DNA of 40,706 nucleotides from a virus, in IMG/VR virus record IMGVR_UViG_3300028829_005686, positions 1 through 40,706 of that record. One strand, 5' to 3'. Shown in pieces: positions 26,803 to 35,226 of this stretch. Every line of letters begins with the position of its first letter. Within the stretch, counting starts at the first letter, position 1. Both the position numbers and the translations under genes were made by a program. The notes below the pieces were generated by a model, which did not search any database, was not told the DNA's origin, and saw nothing but the letters and a program-made list of their open reading frames with translations.

Positions 26803-29800
26803 ATGTCAAAGATTTCAGAACTCGGGAAAATTTCCGGCGGCAACACAAAGTCAAAAGATTTATTTGTAACTGTTAACCTAGATCAAGGGGAAGACGGCAC
26901 AAAGAATATTACACGGTCGGAACTTGTTAATGCGATTGAACTTGAAGTTTTTGACCATATTAAGATAGATGGTGGGGACTATATTAAAAATGTCCCAATA
27001 GATAACGCATCTATCACAAATTCAACGTATTCTGCAGGAACGATTACAGACACTACGATCACAGATCCAAATATTAACGTAACGACTGCGTTTGAGCCAA
27101 AGATTGCGGATACTGATTATTTTTATTTAAAAGACGTTTCTACGGATAAGACCGTATCAATGACTTATTCGCAACTCTACAATGAGATTGCAACAACTTC
27201 CAAAAAAGCCAAAAAGATATACCTAAGTACAGATGGTAATGACGACGATCCTGGGAGCTATATGAAACCACTTGCAACTCTTGAAAAGGCCGTAGAAATG
27301 GCCAGGCAAGCAGCAAAGACTATTGCACCTGGTGTTCTAAACCGTCAAATAGTTCATATAACAGTTATGCCAGGAACTTATTATACTAACGGAAATCTTG
27401 CATTACCAGATTTTTGTTCTATGGTATCAGTATCTGGGCAATACACAACAACGATTGTTATGAATCCAGGATACGAAAATGAAAATTGTATTCTTCTCGG
27501 ATCAGGTTGTTATGTACAAGGATTTTCGTATTTTAACAGCGTTGTAGATAATTTTGATTATCCAACAAAAGGTTTTGCGTATTCATTTAGACCAGGCGCA
27601 AGAATTACAAGATCGCCATATGTAAGAGACTCAAGCCAGATTTCAAACTATTCTGAAAGAGAAATTCCGCCATTACTTAATCCGTTAAACAGTCGTGGCA
27701 CCATTGAAGATCTTGGTTTTGAAATTACTGTATCTGGTGTATCAGGCACGTTTGAAGTAGGCGATTACGTTGAAGCAAATAATGGTGTAACAGGTTATGT
27801 GTCAAGGGTTACGGAAATAGGCTCAGGTACAATATATATTCGTAATAATATTGGAGACTTGGAAGCCAATGCTCTTATCACATCTTCATCAGGTGGTACT
27901 GCAACAATTACAGCGGTAGGTGAAGAAGACTTTCCAAATAAAGAAGTTGGGCGCGGTGGCGGAATGATCTTAGCGGATCGTGCACTCGTAGATCAAGACT
28001 CTATCTTCCCATACATATTAGCTTTTGGTGCAACGCCTCGTACTCAAAACGGTCTCGGATATGTCGCAAAAAATGGTGCAGGTATTAATGGTATCTCTTC
28101 ACTATCCATCTTTTCAAGATGTGCATTCTATGCGTTAAATGGCGGACAAATTACCCTCAACAACTCAGGTACACAATTTGGTGATATCTCAATGAGGGCA
28201 AAAGGATCTACACCAGTATTTAATCCGCGTGAAACAACTGCAACTCTTGTTAAGAACGTAACTTTAGCAGATACAGTCGTCGCAGGTGCAAATGTTGTTA
28301 TAGATGATTTATGGGATTACTTATCAATTTCTCAAAGTTTTCAAACTTATAATTCTGCGAAATGTAGCAGGGACGTTGGTATAATACTCGACGGTGTAGG
28401 AAACGATCTTGTACTTGGTACAAATTACTGGGGTGTTTATAACGGTATTTCTTATAGAAGAGGTACCGCAAGTGTAGTGGTTGACCAACAACTTACAGAA
28501 ACAGCTGGTTCTATAGCGTATCTAAAATCATTGGTTGCCGATCTTGTTCCAAATTCAGAAAGTGTTACTAGAACAAACGCATCATTTGATGAAATTATAG
28601 ACATCCTTAATAACGGAACAACTTCGGTTGTTGCTCCTGGAGATGGTGTAGCTGATGCATTAACTTTCTCAAGTACTGGTAATACAAACTTTGATAAAGC
28701 TCGCACGCTTTTACTTGCAAATAAAGCTTTAATTACGAATGCAGTAATATCTTACATTACTACAAACTATCCGACTTTAACATATAACGAAACAAAGTGT
28801 AGAAGAGACGTAGGATATATTGTAGATGGGTTTGCCCACGATTTAAACTATAACTCAAATATAGCTTCTATTGATGTTGCGAAATCATACTTTGAAGGTA
28901 CGTCATCTCAACTGCCACTTGCTCAAAGAGAACCGTCTGCATCTGCCTATGATTATCTTGGTACTGTATGTTCGTCTATTGTTCAAGGTACATTTACTGG
29001 GCAAGATACAACTGGCGGCGTTGCAACTGCAACTGAAGGTGCTAAATGTATTACCCTCGCAAGTTTCATTGCCGATGTTGTCAGGGAAAACTCACTTCAG
29101 GAATTGCCCGGTGCAGAAGAGCCTGATACAACATGGGTATCTACAAGGTTTACAAATAGTCGTGAAGTAATAGATGAGAATAAAACCCTTTTACAAGGTG
29201 ATGTGATAGCATATATTAATAGTGAATATGATTTCTTAGATGAAGCACTTACAAGAAGTGATGCACTCAATCTTATTACTTCTATTACTAATGACTTCCG
29301 GGAAGGTGTACAGCAAGGTACTCGAATATTTGCTGCAGCATTATTTAACTACGAAGGTAAGCATGTATTCTCAGTATTTAATCCTACTACGGTTGGTTTA
29401 AAATACATTGGAAGCGCAGCAGGACCTGGAACTACAAACCTACCCGTAGGATCTACAGTTAACGTAAATGACGCATACATAGTGTATTCAAGTTCTACTA
29501 ATCTATACGACGGAACAATATACTATTGGAATGGCAGCGCATGGACATCTGATGGACAAAATGATGTTTCCTTACTCAACGCATTTACTAATTCTTGGGA
29601 TCGTATAAGAGATAAAATTAAATCAGAGTTTACCCTTACATCCGGTGAACAAGCAATGCTTGATGGTTTGATAGACGATGTTTTGATCGCCAGCACAAGA
29701 AACCCAAGAATATTAAATTTTGGTAGCTTGGTTGAAAGCCTTTCTCACCAATTTAATCTAGCGTCGGCTGGTGTTAACGTCAATGCCTTACCACTAAACT

Positions 29801-30015
29801 TTAGAAGACTTGGTGCTGCGGTTTCTGCAGCCACATCCGTTCTTCAAGAGTCAGGTGGTAGAGTTCGTTGGTCAGGCGCGGACGAATTAAATAACCAATA
29901 CTTCGCAAGAGGTCTAAGAATTAATGGTAGAACCGGTAGGATTGAAGGAAGACCGTTTACATCATCAGTTAGAAAATTAGCAAGAAGAGCATCTAATAGT
30001 AGGGCACAGATATGA
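26803..30015 (+). CDS. Large tail fibre with parallel beta-helix (pectate-lyase-like) domain
   Basis: This 1070-residue protein starts MSKISELGKISGGNTKSKDL, a common fibre attachment module. From about residue 137 a right-handed beta-helix begins: KKIYLSTDGNDDDPGSYMKP then LATLEKAVEMA and HITVMPGTYYTNGNLALPD, the pattern of phage proteins that stack rungs and often degrade surface polysaccharides. The segment continues with YVQGFSYFNSVVDNFDYP. Two similar copies of a Cys-Arg-Arg/Ser-Arg-Asp-Val-Gly motif occur (AKCSRDVGIILDGVGNDL near 520; TKCRRDVGYIVDGFAHDL near 665), suggesting an internal duplication. The C-terminus is basic (RKLARRASNSRAQI). Catalytic residues are not identifiable. The next gene starts in its last codons (4-base overlap). 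Confidence 0.78.
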   Translation: MSKISELGKISGGNTKSKDLFVTVNLDQGEDGTKNITRSELVNAIELEVFDHIKIDGGDYIKNVPIDNASITNSTYSAGTITDTTITDPNINVTTAFEPKIADTDYFYLKDVSTDKTVSMTYSQLYNEIATTSKKAKKIYLSTDGNDDDPGSYMKPLATLEKAVEMARQAAKTIAPGVLNRQIVHITVMPGTYYTNGNLALPDFCSMVSVSGQYTTTIVMNPGYENENCILLGSGCYVQGFSYFNSVVDNFDYPTKGFAYSFRPGARITRSPYVRDSSQISNYSEREIPPLLNPLNSRGTIEDLGFEITVSGVSGTFEVGDYVEANNGVTGYVSRVTEIGSGTIYIRNNIGDLEANALITSSSGGTATITAVGEEDFPNKEVGRGGGMILADRALVDQDSIFPYILAFGATPRTQNGLGYVAKNGAGINGISSLSIFSRCAFYALNGGQITLNNSGTQFGDISMRAKGSTPVFNPRETTATLVKNVTLADTVVAGANVVIDDLWDYLSISQSFQTYNSAKCSRDVGIILDGVGNDLVLGTNYWGVYNGISYRRGTASVVVDQQLTETAGSIAYLKSLVADLVPNSESVTRTNASFDEIIDILNNGTTSVVAPGDGVADALTFSSTGNTNFDKARTLLLANKALITNAVISYITTNYPTLTYNETKCRRDVGYIVDGFAHDLNYNSNIASIDVAKSYFEGTSSQLPLAQREPSASAYDYLGTVCSSIVQGTFTGQDTTGGVATATEGAKCITLASFIADVVRENSLQELPGAEEPDTTWVSTRFTNSREVIDENKTLLQGDVIAYINSEYDFLDEALTRSDALNLITSITNDFREGVQQGTRIFAAALFNYEGKHVFSVFNPTTVGLKYIGSAAGPGTTNLPVGSTVNVNDAYIVYSSSTNLYDGTIYYWNGSAWTSDGQNDVSLLNAFTNSWDRIRDKIKSEFTLTSGEQAMLDGLIDDVLIASTRNPRILNFGSLVESLSHQFNLASAGVNVNALPLNFRRLGAAVSAATSVLQESGGRVRWSGADELNNQYFARGLRINGRTGRIEGRPFTSSVRKLARRASNSRAQI

Positions 30016-30434
30016 CAACAACGATAACAACAAGTCAGGCACCTGACGCAAAACCTATAGGTCTTAGTACTGCACTTTATACAGCCTGGGCTACAATAAT
30101 AGAAGTACCTAATTATTCTATTCCTGAGCTTGTGTTTGGTGGAAGTAGAACAACAGTACCAGGAGTTGGTGAAATTATTAGTCCTTTAATAATTTCAAAT
30201 AGAGACACAAACACTGTAAACGTAAGCGTTAGGCTTTATCGAGCAGAGTCAAATACTTATTTTTATGTAGCAAACGAATTACCAGTACCAGCATATGATA
30301 TGTTACCGCTTCCTCTTAATGGTCAATTTATTGCACCTGGGGATACTTTAGACGTAAAAGCGTCTACAGATAATACGGTAGATGTAACAATATCGTACAC
30401 GGTTGGGCAAGCGGAGACGGATGATGTCGCTTAA
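30012..30434 (+). CDS. Small beta-rich virion structural protein (140 aa)
   Basis: This 140-residue protein reads like a beta-sandwich: SPLIISNRDTNTVNVSVRLY, then VANELPVPAYDMLPLPLNGQ and DNTVDVTISYTVGQAE. Similar small proteins recur beside fibre genes in marine T4-type phages and are annotated only as structural. It overlaps the beta-helix fibre by 4 bases (ATGA) and the collagen-like gene by about 11 bases, so it is tightly coupled to both. A connector or head-domain of the following fibre is plausible. No catalytic motif, signal or membrane segment is seen. Confidence 0.68.
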   Translation: MTTTITTSQAPDAKPIGLSTALYTAWATIIEVPNYSIPELVFGGSRTTVPGVGEIISPLIISNRDTNTVNVSVRLYRAESNTYFYVANELPVPAYDMLPLPLNGQFIAPGDTLDVKASTDNTVDVTISYTVGQAETDDVA

Positions 30435-32091
30435 ATCAGCTCGCGGTAGATCTGCGATAATAGGTCAAGGCTTTACACAAGCCACACCAATTTCATTAGA
30501 TCCTGTACCATACGAAGGAGCTGTTGTTTATTCTGACGATGCACTTCTTAGGTATTCTGATGGTGCACAATGGGTACAAATTAGCCCAGGTCCACAAGGT
30601 GTTCAGGGTATCCAAGGATCCTTTGGTACGCAAGGTACTCAAGGTCGCCAAGGCATTCAAGGAACTCAAGGAAGTCAAGGTATCCAAGGTATCCAAGGTG
30701 TTCAGGGTATCCAAGGTAACTTTGGACCTGCTATTCGTATTATTGGTGAAATAGAAGATGCGAGTGCAAATACGGATTCTGGTGATCTCGACGATTACTT
30801 ATCTTCAATTTTTTCATCAGCTGTTGTTGGTGATACAATTGTTGACCAAAACCTAGATGAATTGTGGGCATACGTTGGTAGTGGTGATTGGATTAACTTA
30901 GGTCCTTTCCGTGGGCAGCAAGGTGTTCAAGGTATTCAAGGTACTCAAGGTACTTCTGTCCAAGGTACTCAAGGTACTGCTATACAAGGTACAACAGGAT
31001 CACAAGGTATAACTGGTGAACAAGGTGTTCAAGGTATCCAAGGTACCCAAGGTAGACAGGGTATTCAAGGTATTACAGGATCTGGGTTTCAAGGTATTCA
31101 AGGTATTCAGGGTATTACTGGCGAACAGGGTACTCAGGGTACAACAGGACCACAAGGCATCCAAGGCATCCAAGGTATTCAAGGCCGTCAGGGCATCCAA
31201 GGTATCCAAGGTACTGACGGGTTTATCGGTGGCCAAGGTATTCAAGGTATCCAAGGTATTACTGGTACTGGTGAACAAGGTATTCAAGGTACTAACGGTA
31301 CACAGGGTACAACAGGTGCAGGTACACAAGGTGCAACCGGTACACAAGGTATACAAGGTACAGACGGTTTCGTTGGCGGTCAAGGTATCCAAGGTATTAC
31401 TGGTACTGGTGAACAGGGTATTCAAGGTCGTCAAGGTATTCAAGGCGGACCGGGCGCAGGATTCCAAGGTATTACAGGTGAGCAAGGTATTCAGGGTATT
31501 CAAGGTGGACCTGGTATCGGATCTCAAGGTACTACAGGTACTGTTGGAAGCCAAGGTATTCAAGGTATTCAAGGTGGACCTGGTATCGGATCTCAAGGTA
31601 CTGATGGAGGATCTGGCGCTCAAGGTATTCAAGGTATTCAAGGTGGACCTGGTATTGGATCTCAAGGTACCCAAGGTACTGATGGTACCGACGCCTCAGG
31701 TACACAAGGCCCTCAAGGTATTCAAGGTATCACTGGTTCCATAGGTCTTCAAGGTGGTGATGGCGGCGGAGGTGGTTCTGCATATGAGTTACAAGCCGCA
31801 AACGACACAACTACAAACTCTAACTTTTATCCAGTATTTGTAGGTGATACAGGATCACTACAAACTATTAAAGCGTCTGAATCAAAACTATATTTCAATC
31901 CTAACTCAGGAAGATTAAGCGCAACAGAATTTGGTTCTTTGTCTGATATTACAGTAAAGGATAATATTAATCCTATCCAAAATTCTATTAATATACTTAA
32001 ATCTATTGACACCGCAGAATTTACATGGAAACACACCGGTATTAAAAGCTATGGTGTTATTGCCCAACAATTAGAAGATGGTAGACAGTAA
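30424..32091 (+). CDS. Collagen-like tail fibre with C-terminally truncated S74 chaperone
   Basis: I choose ATG 30424, 7 bases after GGAG; an ATG at 30421 and a TTG at 30403 are alternatives. Residues 1-55 hold an attachment module (YEGAVVYSDDALLRYSDGAQ). Residues about 56-98 and 165-440 are Gly-X-Y collagen-like repeats dominated by GIQ and GTQ with few Pro. They are interrupted at about 100-160 by a globular insert (DLDDYLSSIFSSAVVGDTIV). Near the C-terminus an S74 chaperone starts (LSDITVKDNINPIQNSINIL, candidate S507) and reaches GVIAQQLE, but then ends after DGRQ. About half of an S74 domain is missing; related sequence resumes in the overlapping next ORF in the +1 frame. The length would otherwise be normal for a collagen-like fibre. 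Confidence 0.8.
   Translation: MSLKSARGRSAIIGQGFTQATPISLDPVPYEGAVVYSDDALLRYSDGAQWVQISPGPQGVQGIQGSFGTQGTQGRQGIQGTQGSQGIQGIQGVQGIQGNFGPAIRIIGEIEDASANTDSGDLDDYLSSIFSSAVVGDTIVDQNLDELWAYVGSGDWINLGPFRGQQGVQGIQGTQGTSVQGTQGTAIQGTTGSQGITGEQGVQGIQGTQGRQGIQGITGSGFQGIQGIQGITGEQGTQGTTGPQGIQGIQGIQGRQGIQGIQGTDGFIGGQGIQGIQGITGTGEQGIQGTNGTQGTTGAGTQGATGTQGIQGTDGFVGGQGIQGITGTGEQGIQGRQGIQGGPGAGFQGITGEQGIQGIQGGPGIGSQGTTGTVGSQGIQGIQGGPGIGSQGTDGGSGAQGIQGIQGGPGIGSQGTQGTDGTDASGTQGPQGIQGITGSIGLQGGDGGGGGSAYELQAANDTTTNSNFYPVFVGDTGSLQTIKASESKLYFNPNSGRLSATEFGSLSDITVKDNINPIQNSINILKSIDTAEFTWKHTGIKSYGVIAQQLEDGRQ
30592..31755 (+). repeat. Collagen-coding Gly-X-Y repeat tract
   Basis: The DNA is a degenerate 9- or 18-base repeat around CAAGGTATT, interrupted at about 30730-30900 by non-repetitive sequence. 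It encodes GIQ/GTQ triplets. Because the repeat spacing is a multiple of three, both other frames and the antisense strand also stay open for long stretches; those reading frames are shadows. Confidence 0.85.
31501..31670 (+). repeat. Three near-identical 69-base tandem units inside the collagen tract
   Basis: Units begin at 31501, 31570 and 31639, exactly 69 bases apart, each opening CAAGGTGGACCTGGTAT and continuing GGATCTCAAGGTAC. The first 33 bases of units one and two are identical; the middle of each unit varies. Each encodes a 23-residue block containing GGPGIGSQG. Confidence 0.8.
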
Positions 32092-33277
32092 TTACTATGC
32101 AGCGGACGAAATTACAGGTGAATCAAAACCGCTAAATCAAAGGTACGTTAAATATAATGAACTTGGGTTAGCAACCGATTCATTATGTAATACCTTATGG
32201 GCGTGGGGCTGGAATTGCTGTGGTGATAATATGATTAACACAGCTGGTAGTGGCGGTGATCCTACCGCACAGACAACTTGCCCAACTCAAGAAATTACGT
32301 CAAGCACAGTTTGGTGTCATGTAAGTGGCCATCGTTGCCATACCACTGCAATTAAAACCGATGGTACACTGTGGTCTGCAGGTCATAATGCACAAGGTGT
32401 TCTTGGCGATGGGACAACAGTAAATCATTCTTCACCAGTTCAAGAATTTTGTTCTTCAACGGATTGGTGTACATCGTCTCAAAATGGGTGGCTAACAACA
32501 CATGCAATTAAGGCAGATGGATCCTTGTGGTCATGGGGTCGTGGGGCAACAGGTGAATTTGCTAATAATTCTGTAGGAACGAATTGCTCGGCAGTGCAAG
32601 AATATACATCTTCGGAATGGTGTTATGTACACAGGACAGACTCTTCTTCGTTTGGAATTAAAACCGATAGTACTTTATGGGGATGGGGATGTAACGGAAC
32701 AAATGGGTTTTTAGGACTCAATAGTACTGGCGGCAATTACTCATCACCGGTTCAAGAATATACATCTTCGGCATGGACCGTCACGTCAGGATGGGGTAGT
32801 TTTGTTAGTGGTCTTAAAACTGACGGATCCATCTGGACATGGGGATGCGGTTGTGGATTGTACTTTGGTATTGGTTTATGCTTACCTATTGCGCGTTCTA
32901 GCCCAGTACAAGAAATTTGTTCCGCCGCAAATTGGTGTGATGTATCTTCTACATTATACGGTACATATGCTCTTAAGACAGACGGAACACTTTGGGGATG
33001 GGGTAGATATAATCCTAGCTCCGTTGATTCTTGTTCACCAGTTCAGGAAATAAATTCTCATACTAGTTGGTGTTTAGTCAATGGTGGCGTTGTACACGGC
33101 GGCGCGATTAAAACAGATGGTACTCTGTGGTCGTGGGGTGGTATTACAGGTACGGCCTCGATCGGAGATGGGCAAACTTGTAGCCGTGCTAGCCCAACAC
33201 AAGAATATTATTCTGCCACAAATTGGTATAAATACTCAGGAAAAACCTATGGCGCTATTGGATTAAGAATAGTCTAA
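32078..33277 (+). CDS. RCC1-repeat beta-propeller fibre protein 1 (399 aa)
   Basis: The ATG at 32078 lies inside the end of the collagen-fibre gene (14-base overlap, +1 frame). Residues 1-31 (MVDSNYYAADEITGES, then RYVKYNEL) look like the second half of an S74 chaperone rather than an RCC1 element. From about residue 41 there are seven RCC1 units, each with a W-G-type core: LWAWGWNCCG, LWSAGHNAQG, LWSWGRGATG, LWGWGCNGTN, IWTWGCGCGL, LWGWGRYNPS, LWSWGGITGT. Units are joined by SSPVQE and a TNWC-like element. Seven units equal one full seven-bladed propeller. The protein is unusually rich in Cys and Trp. A host-binding role is inferred from location among fibre genes; RCC1 folds generally mediate binding. 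Confidence 0.8.
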   Translation: MVDSNYYAADEITGESKPLNQRYVKYNELGLATDSLCNTLWAWGWNCCGDNMINTAGSGGDPTAQTTCPTQEITSSTVWCHVSGHRCHTTAIKTDGTLWSAGHNAQGVLGDGTTVNHSSPVQEFCSSTDWCTSSQNGWLTTHAIKADGSLWSWGRGATGEFANNSVGTNCSAVQEYTSSEWCYVHRTDSSSFGIKTDSTLWGWGCNGTNGFLGLNSTGGNYSSPVQEYTSSAWTVTSGWGSFVSGLKTDGSIWTWGCGCGLYFGIGLCLPIARSSPVQEICSAANWCDVSSTLYGTYALKTDGTLWGWGRYNPSSVDSCSPVQEINSHTSWCLVNGGVVHGGAIKTDGTLWSWGGITGTASIGDGQTCSRASPTQEYYSATNWYKYSGKTYGAIGLRIV

Positions 33278-33292
33278 CGAAGGAAGATAAAA

Positions 33293-33979
33293 ATGTTTGG
33301 TTTAATACATAATAATAAAATTGTAGTTGGCCCAAGGGATTGGAACAGGAGTTTCTTTTTAGACTATTTAAATAAGAATAGTTTAGACGCAGCTTCTTTA
33401 CCACCCACGGCTCCAACTGAAGGAATTACAACAGATGATTGGAAACTCCTTCCTGTTACAAGTACTTTAACTCCTATTATTAATAAAAAGTTTGAACAAT
33501 TAATAGGACCAGCTTGGACAATTAACACGGATAATATTACCGGTGAATATACAAAAAAGACACGTGATATTCATTTTATAAAAGGTGACTTAAAACAAGT
33601 TGTGGCTACAAATCGTTACGAAGCTGAAGTAAGTGGAATTGTTCATACGTTTAGTGATTTAGAACAAGTTAAAGTTTCTACAGGCAGAGATGATCGTAAC
33701 GTGTTTTCATCTTATTATATCTCTATGGCTGACGATGAAACTATATCGTTTAAGTTTAAAGATGGCGTGTTTAGAAATAGCATTACAAAAACTGAAGTTA
33801 AATCTATTGCAGACGGCGTAAAGGATCATGTAAAAGCTGTATTCTCCTGGGAAAGTGACAAGTTTGTAGAAATAGACGCCTGTGCAAATACAGCAGCACT
33901 TGAAGACGTTGAGCTACGGCATAGTTATCAAATTAGTAATGGAAATAATCCTGATGTTATAATAATAGGAACAGAATAA
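33293..33979 (+). CDS. DUF4376-like protein, possible fibre accessory or assembly protein
   Basis: This 228-residue protein begins MFGLIHNNKIVVGPRDWNRS. Residues about 100-200 contain YYISMADDETISFKFKDGVF followed by TKTEVKSIADGVKDHVKAVF and SWESDKFVEIDAC. This pattern, a short beta region and then a helix with HV-x-A-F-x-W-E, is typical of DUF4376 domains found next to phage fibre genes and sometimes fused to them. It has a good AAGGAAGA ribosome site and ends 2 bases before the next RCC1 gene. It is the only non-RCC1 gene between the first three propeller genes. Its role may be chaperoning or linking propellers to the baseplate; this is inference. Confidence 0.62.
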   Translation: MFGLIHNNKIVVGPRDWNRSFFLDYLNKNSLDAASLPPTAPTEGITTDDWKLLPVTSTLTPIINKKFEQLIGPAWTINTDNITGEYTKKTRDIHFIKGDLKQVVATNRYEAEVSGIVHTFSDLEQVKVSTGRDDRNVFSSYYISMADDETISFKFKDGVFRNSITKTEVKSIADGVKDHVKAVFSWESDKFVEIDACANTAALEDVELRHSYQISNGNNPDVIIIGTE

Positions 33980-33981
33980 AC

Positions 33982-35223
33982 ATGGTTACTCTTACATGTT
34001 TTTTTGAACAAAACACGGATCTTGGTCAAATTTATGTAGATCAAGATGATATAGAGGCGCGTGTACTTGACGGAACAATAGATCCTGCTTATTTAAGCAA
34101 AGAAGGACATGAAGCCTTAACAAAAAATACATTATGGGTAATGGGAGACCAAGGGGATACAGGGTGGGGAGACAGCTGCAGATATGCAACATCCACGTGT
34201 TCACCAAGAATAGGTCCTGAGCAAAATAATTCATGGGCAAAAGTTGCCGCTGGTGCCTGTCATGTTAACATAATTAAAACAGATGGTACTCTTTGGGCGT
34301 GGGGTCAGAATAATTGCGGTCAACTTGGTACATCAAATGTAATTAATACTTCATCACCAGTTCAAGAATTCTGCTCGGCATCAAATTGGGACTGTATCAT
34401 ATCACTTGCTTTTAACACTTCGGCACTTAAAGCCGACGGCAGTCTTTGGTTGTGGGGTGCTGGGACCGGCGGCAGGTTAGCAAATAACAGTCAAACTAGT
34501 GTAAGTAAACCAACACGTGAAGTGACTTCTTCAACGTGGATGTCAATTGGGGCGAATGCCGGTGGGCAAGCAAACTTTGGTGTAAAAACTAATGGCACTC
34601 TTTGGACATGGGGTTGCAACGGTTCTTATGGAAATATGGCAATTAATTGTTCTACAGGCACATGCCGACTCACACCAGTTCAAGTATCTTCTACGAGCTC
34701 TAATTGGTGTTTTGTAAGTCTAGCAAGAATAAATGCTAGTTCTGCAATTAAAACAGACGGTACTCTTTGGGCGTGGGGTCAAGGTGATAACGGGGCGATT
34801 GGTGATAATAATAATATAAACAGATCTTCACCTGTTCAAGAAGTTACAAATGGAACAGATTGGTGTTATTCAGCAGGTGGTAATGGCACAACTATTGCTT
34901 TAAAAAATGATGGTTCTTTCTGGGGATGGGGTATAAATGGTACTCGATTCGTTGTTGGAGCCGCGCCACAAACAACCTGTTTCTCGTCGCCGGTTCAAGA
35001 ATTTTCGCAATCTTATGGATGGTGTAAGGCCGATGCGTGTTATCACAACATGGCACTAAAAGTGGATGGAACACTTTGGGGATGGACCAATTTTCAACTA
35101 AGAGGCGAGCTTGGCGATGCGATGAGTGGAGGAGGATGTTCACCAACACAAGAATACCATAGTTTAACAACGTGGTGTGATATATCAGTAAGAGCTTGGG
35201 CAACATTCGCTATCAAAGGATAA
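33982..35223 (+). CDS. RCC1-repeat beta-propeller fibre protein 2 (413 aa)
   Basis: The N-terminal 45 residues (DLGQIYVDQDDIEARVLDGT) form a module not present in the other copies. Seven RCC1 units follow, with cores LWVMGDQGD, LWAWGQNNCGQLG, LWLWGAGTGGRL, LWTWGCNGSYG, LWAWGQGDNGAIG, FWGWGINGTRF and LWGWTNFQLRGELG. Between units lie SSPVQE and IKTDGTLW elements, near-identical to those of neighbouring copies in both protein and DNA. This is one complete propeller without extra C-terminal domain. It starts 2 bases after the DUF4376-like gene and ends 3 bases before propeller gene 3, so it belongs to one coupled unit. Receptor binding is the most likely role, not proven. Confidence 0.82.
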   Translation: MVTLTCFFEQNTDLGQIYVDQDDIEARVLDGTIDPAYLSKEGHEALTKNTLWVMGDQGDTGWGDSCRYATSTCSPRIGPEQNNSWAKVAAGACHVNIIKTDGTLWAWGQNNCGQLGTSNVINTSSPVQEFCSASNWDCIISLAFNTSALKADGSLWLWGAGTGGRLANNSQTSVSKPTREVTSSTWMSIGANAGGQANFGVKTNGTLWTWGCNGSYGNMAINCSTGTCRLTPVQVSSTSSNWCFVSLARINASSAIKTDGTLWAWGQGDNGAIGDNNNINRSSPVQEVTNGTDWCYSAGGNGTTIALKNDGSFWGWGINGTRFVVGAAPQTTCFSSPVQEFSQSYGWCKADACYHNMALKVDGTLWGWTNFQLRGELGDAMSGGGCSPTQEYHSLTTWCDISVRAWATFAIKG

Positions 35224-35226
35224 ACT

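Noticed and set aside
30403-30423. TTG at 30403 as the start of the collagen fibre.
   Set aside because: ATG 30424 has GGAG 7 bases upstream; the extra residues are a basic shadow of the preceding gene.
31000-31744. Long open frames on both strands over the collagen tract.
   Set aside because: They arise from the 9-base repeat periodicity, encode monotonous low-complexity peptides and have no ribosome sites; the collagen frame explains the DNA.
30592-31755. Possible CRISPR array because of dense short repeats.
   Set aside because: Repeats are degenerate, adjacent without unique spacers and encode Gly-X-Y triplets in frame.
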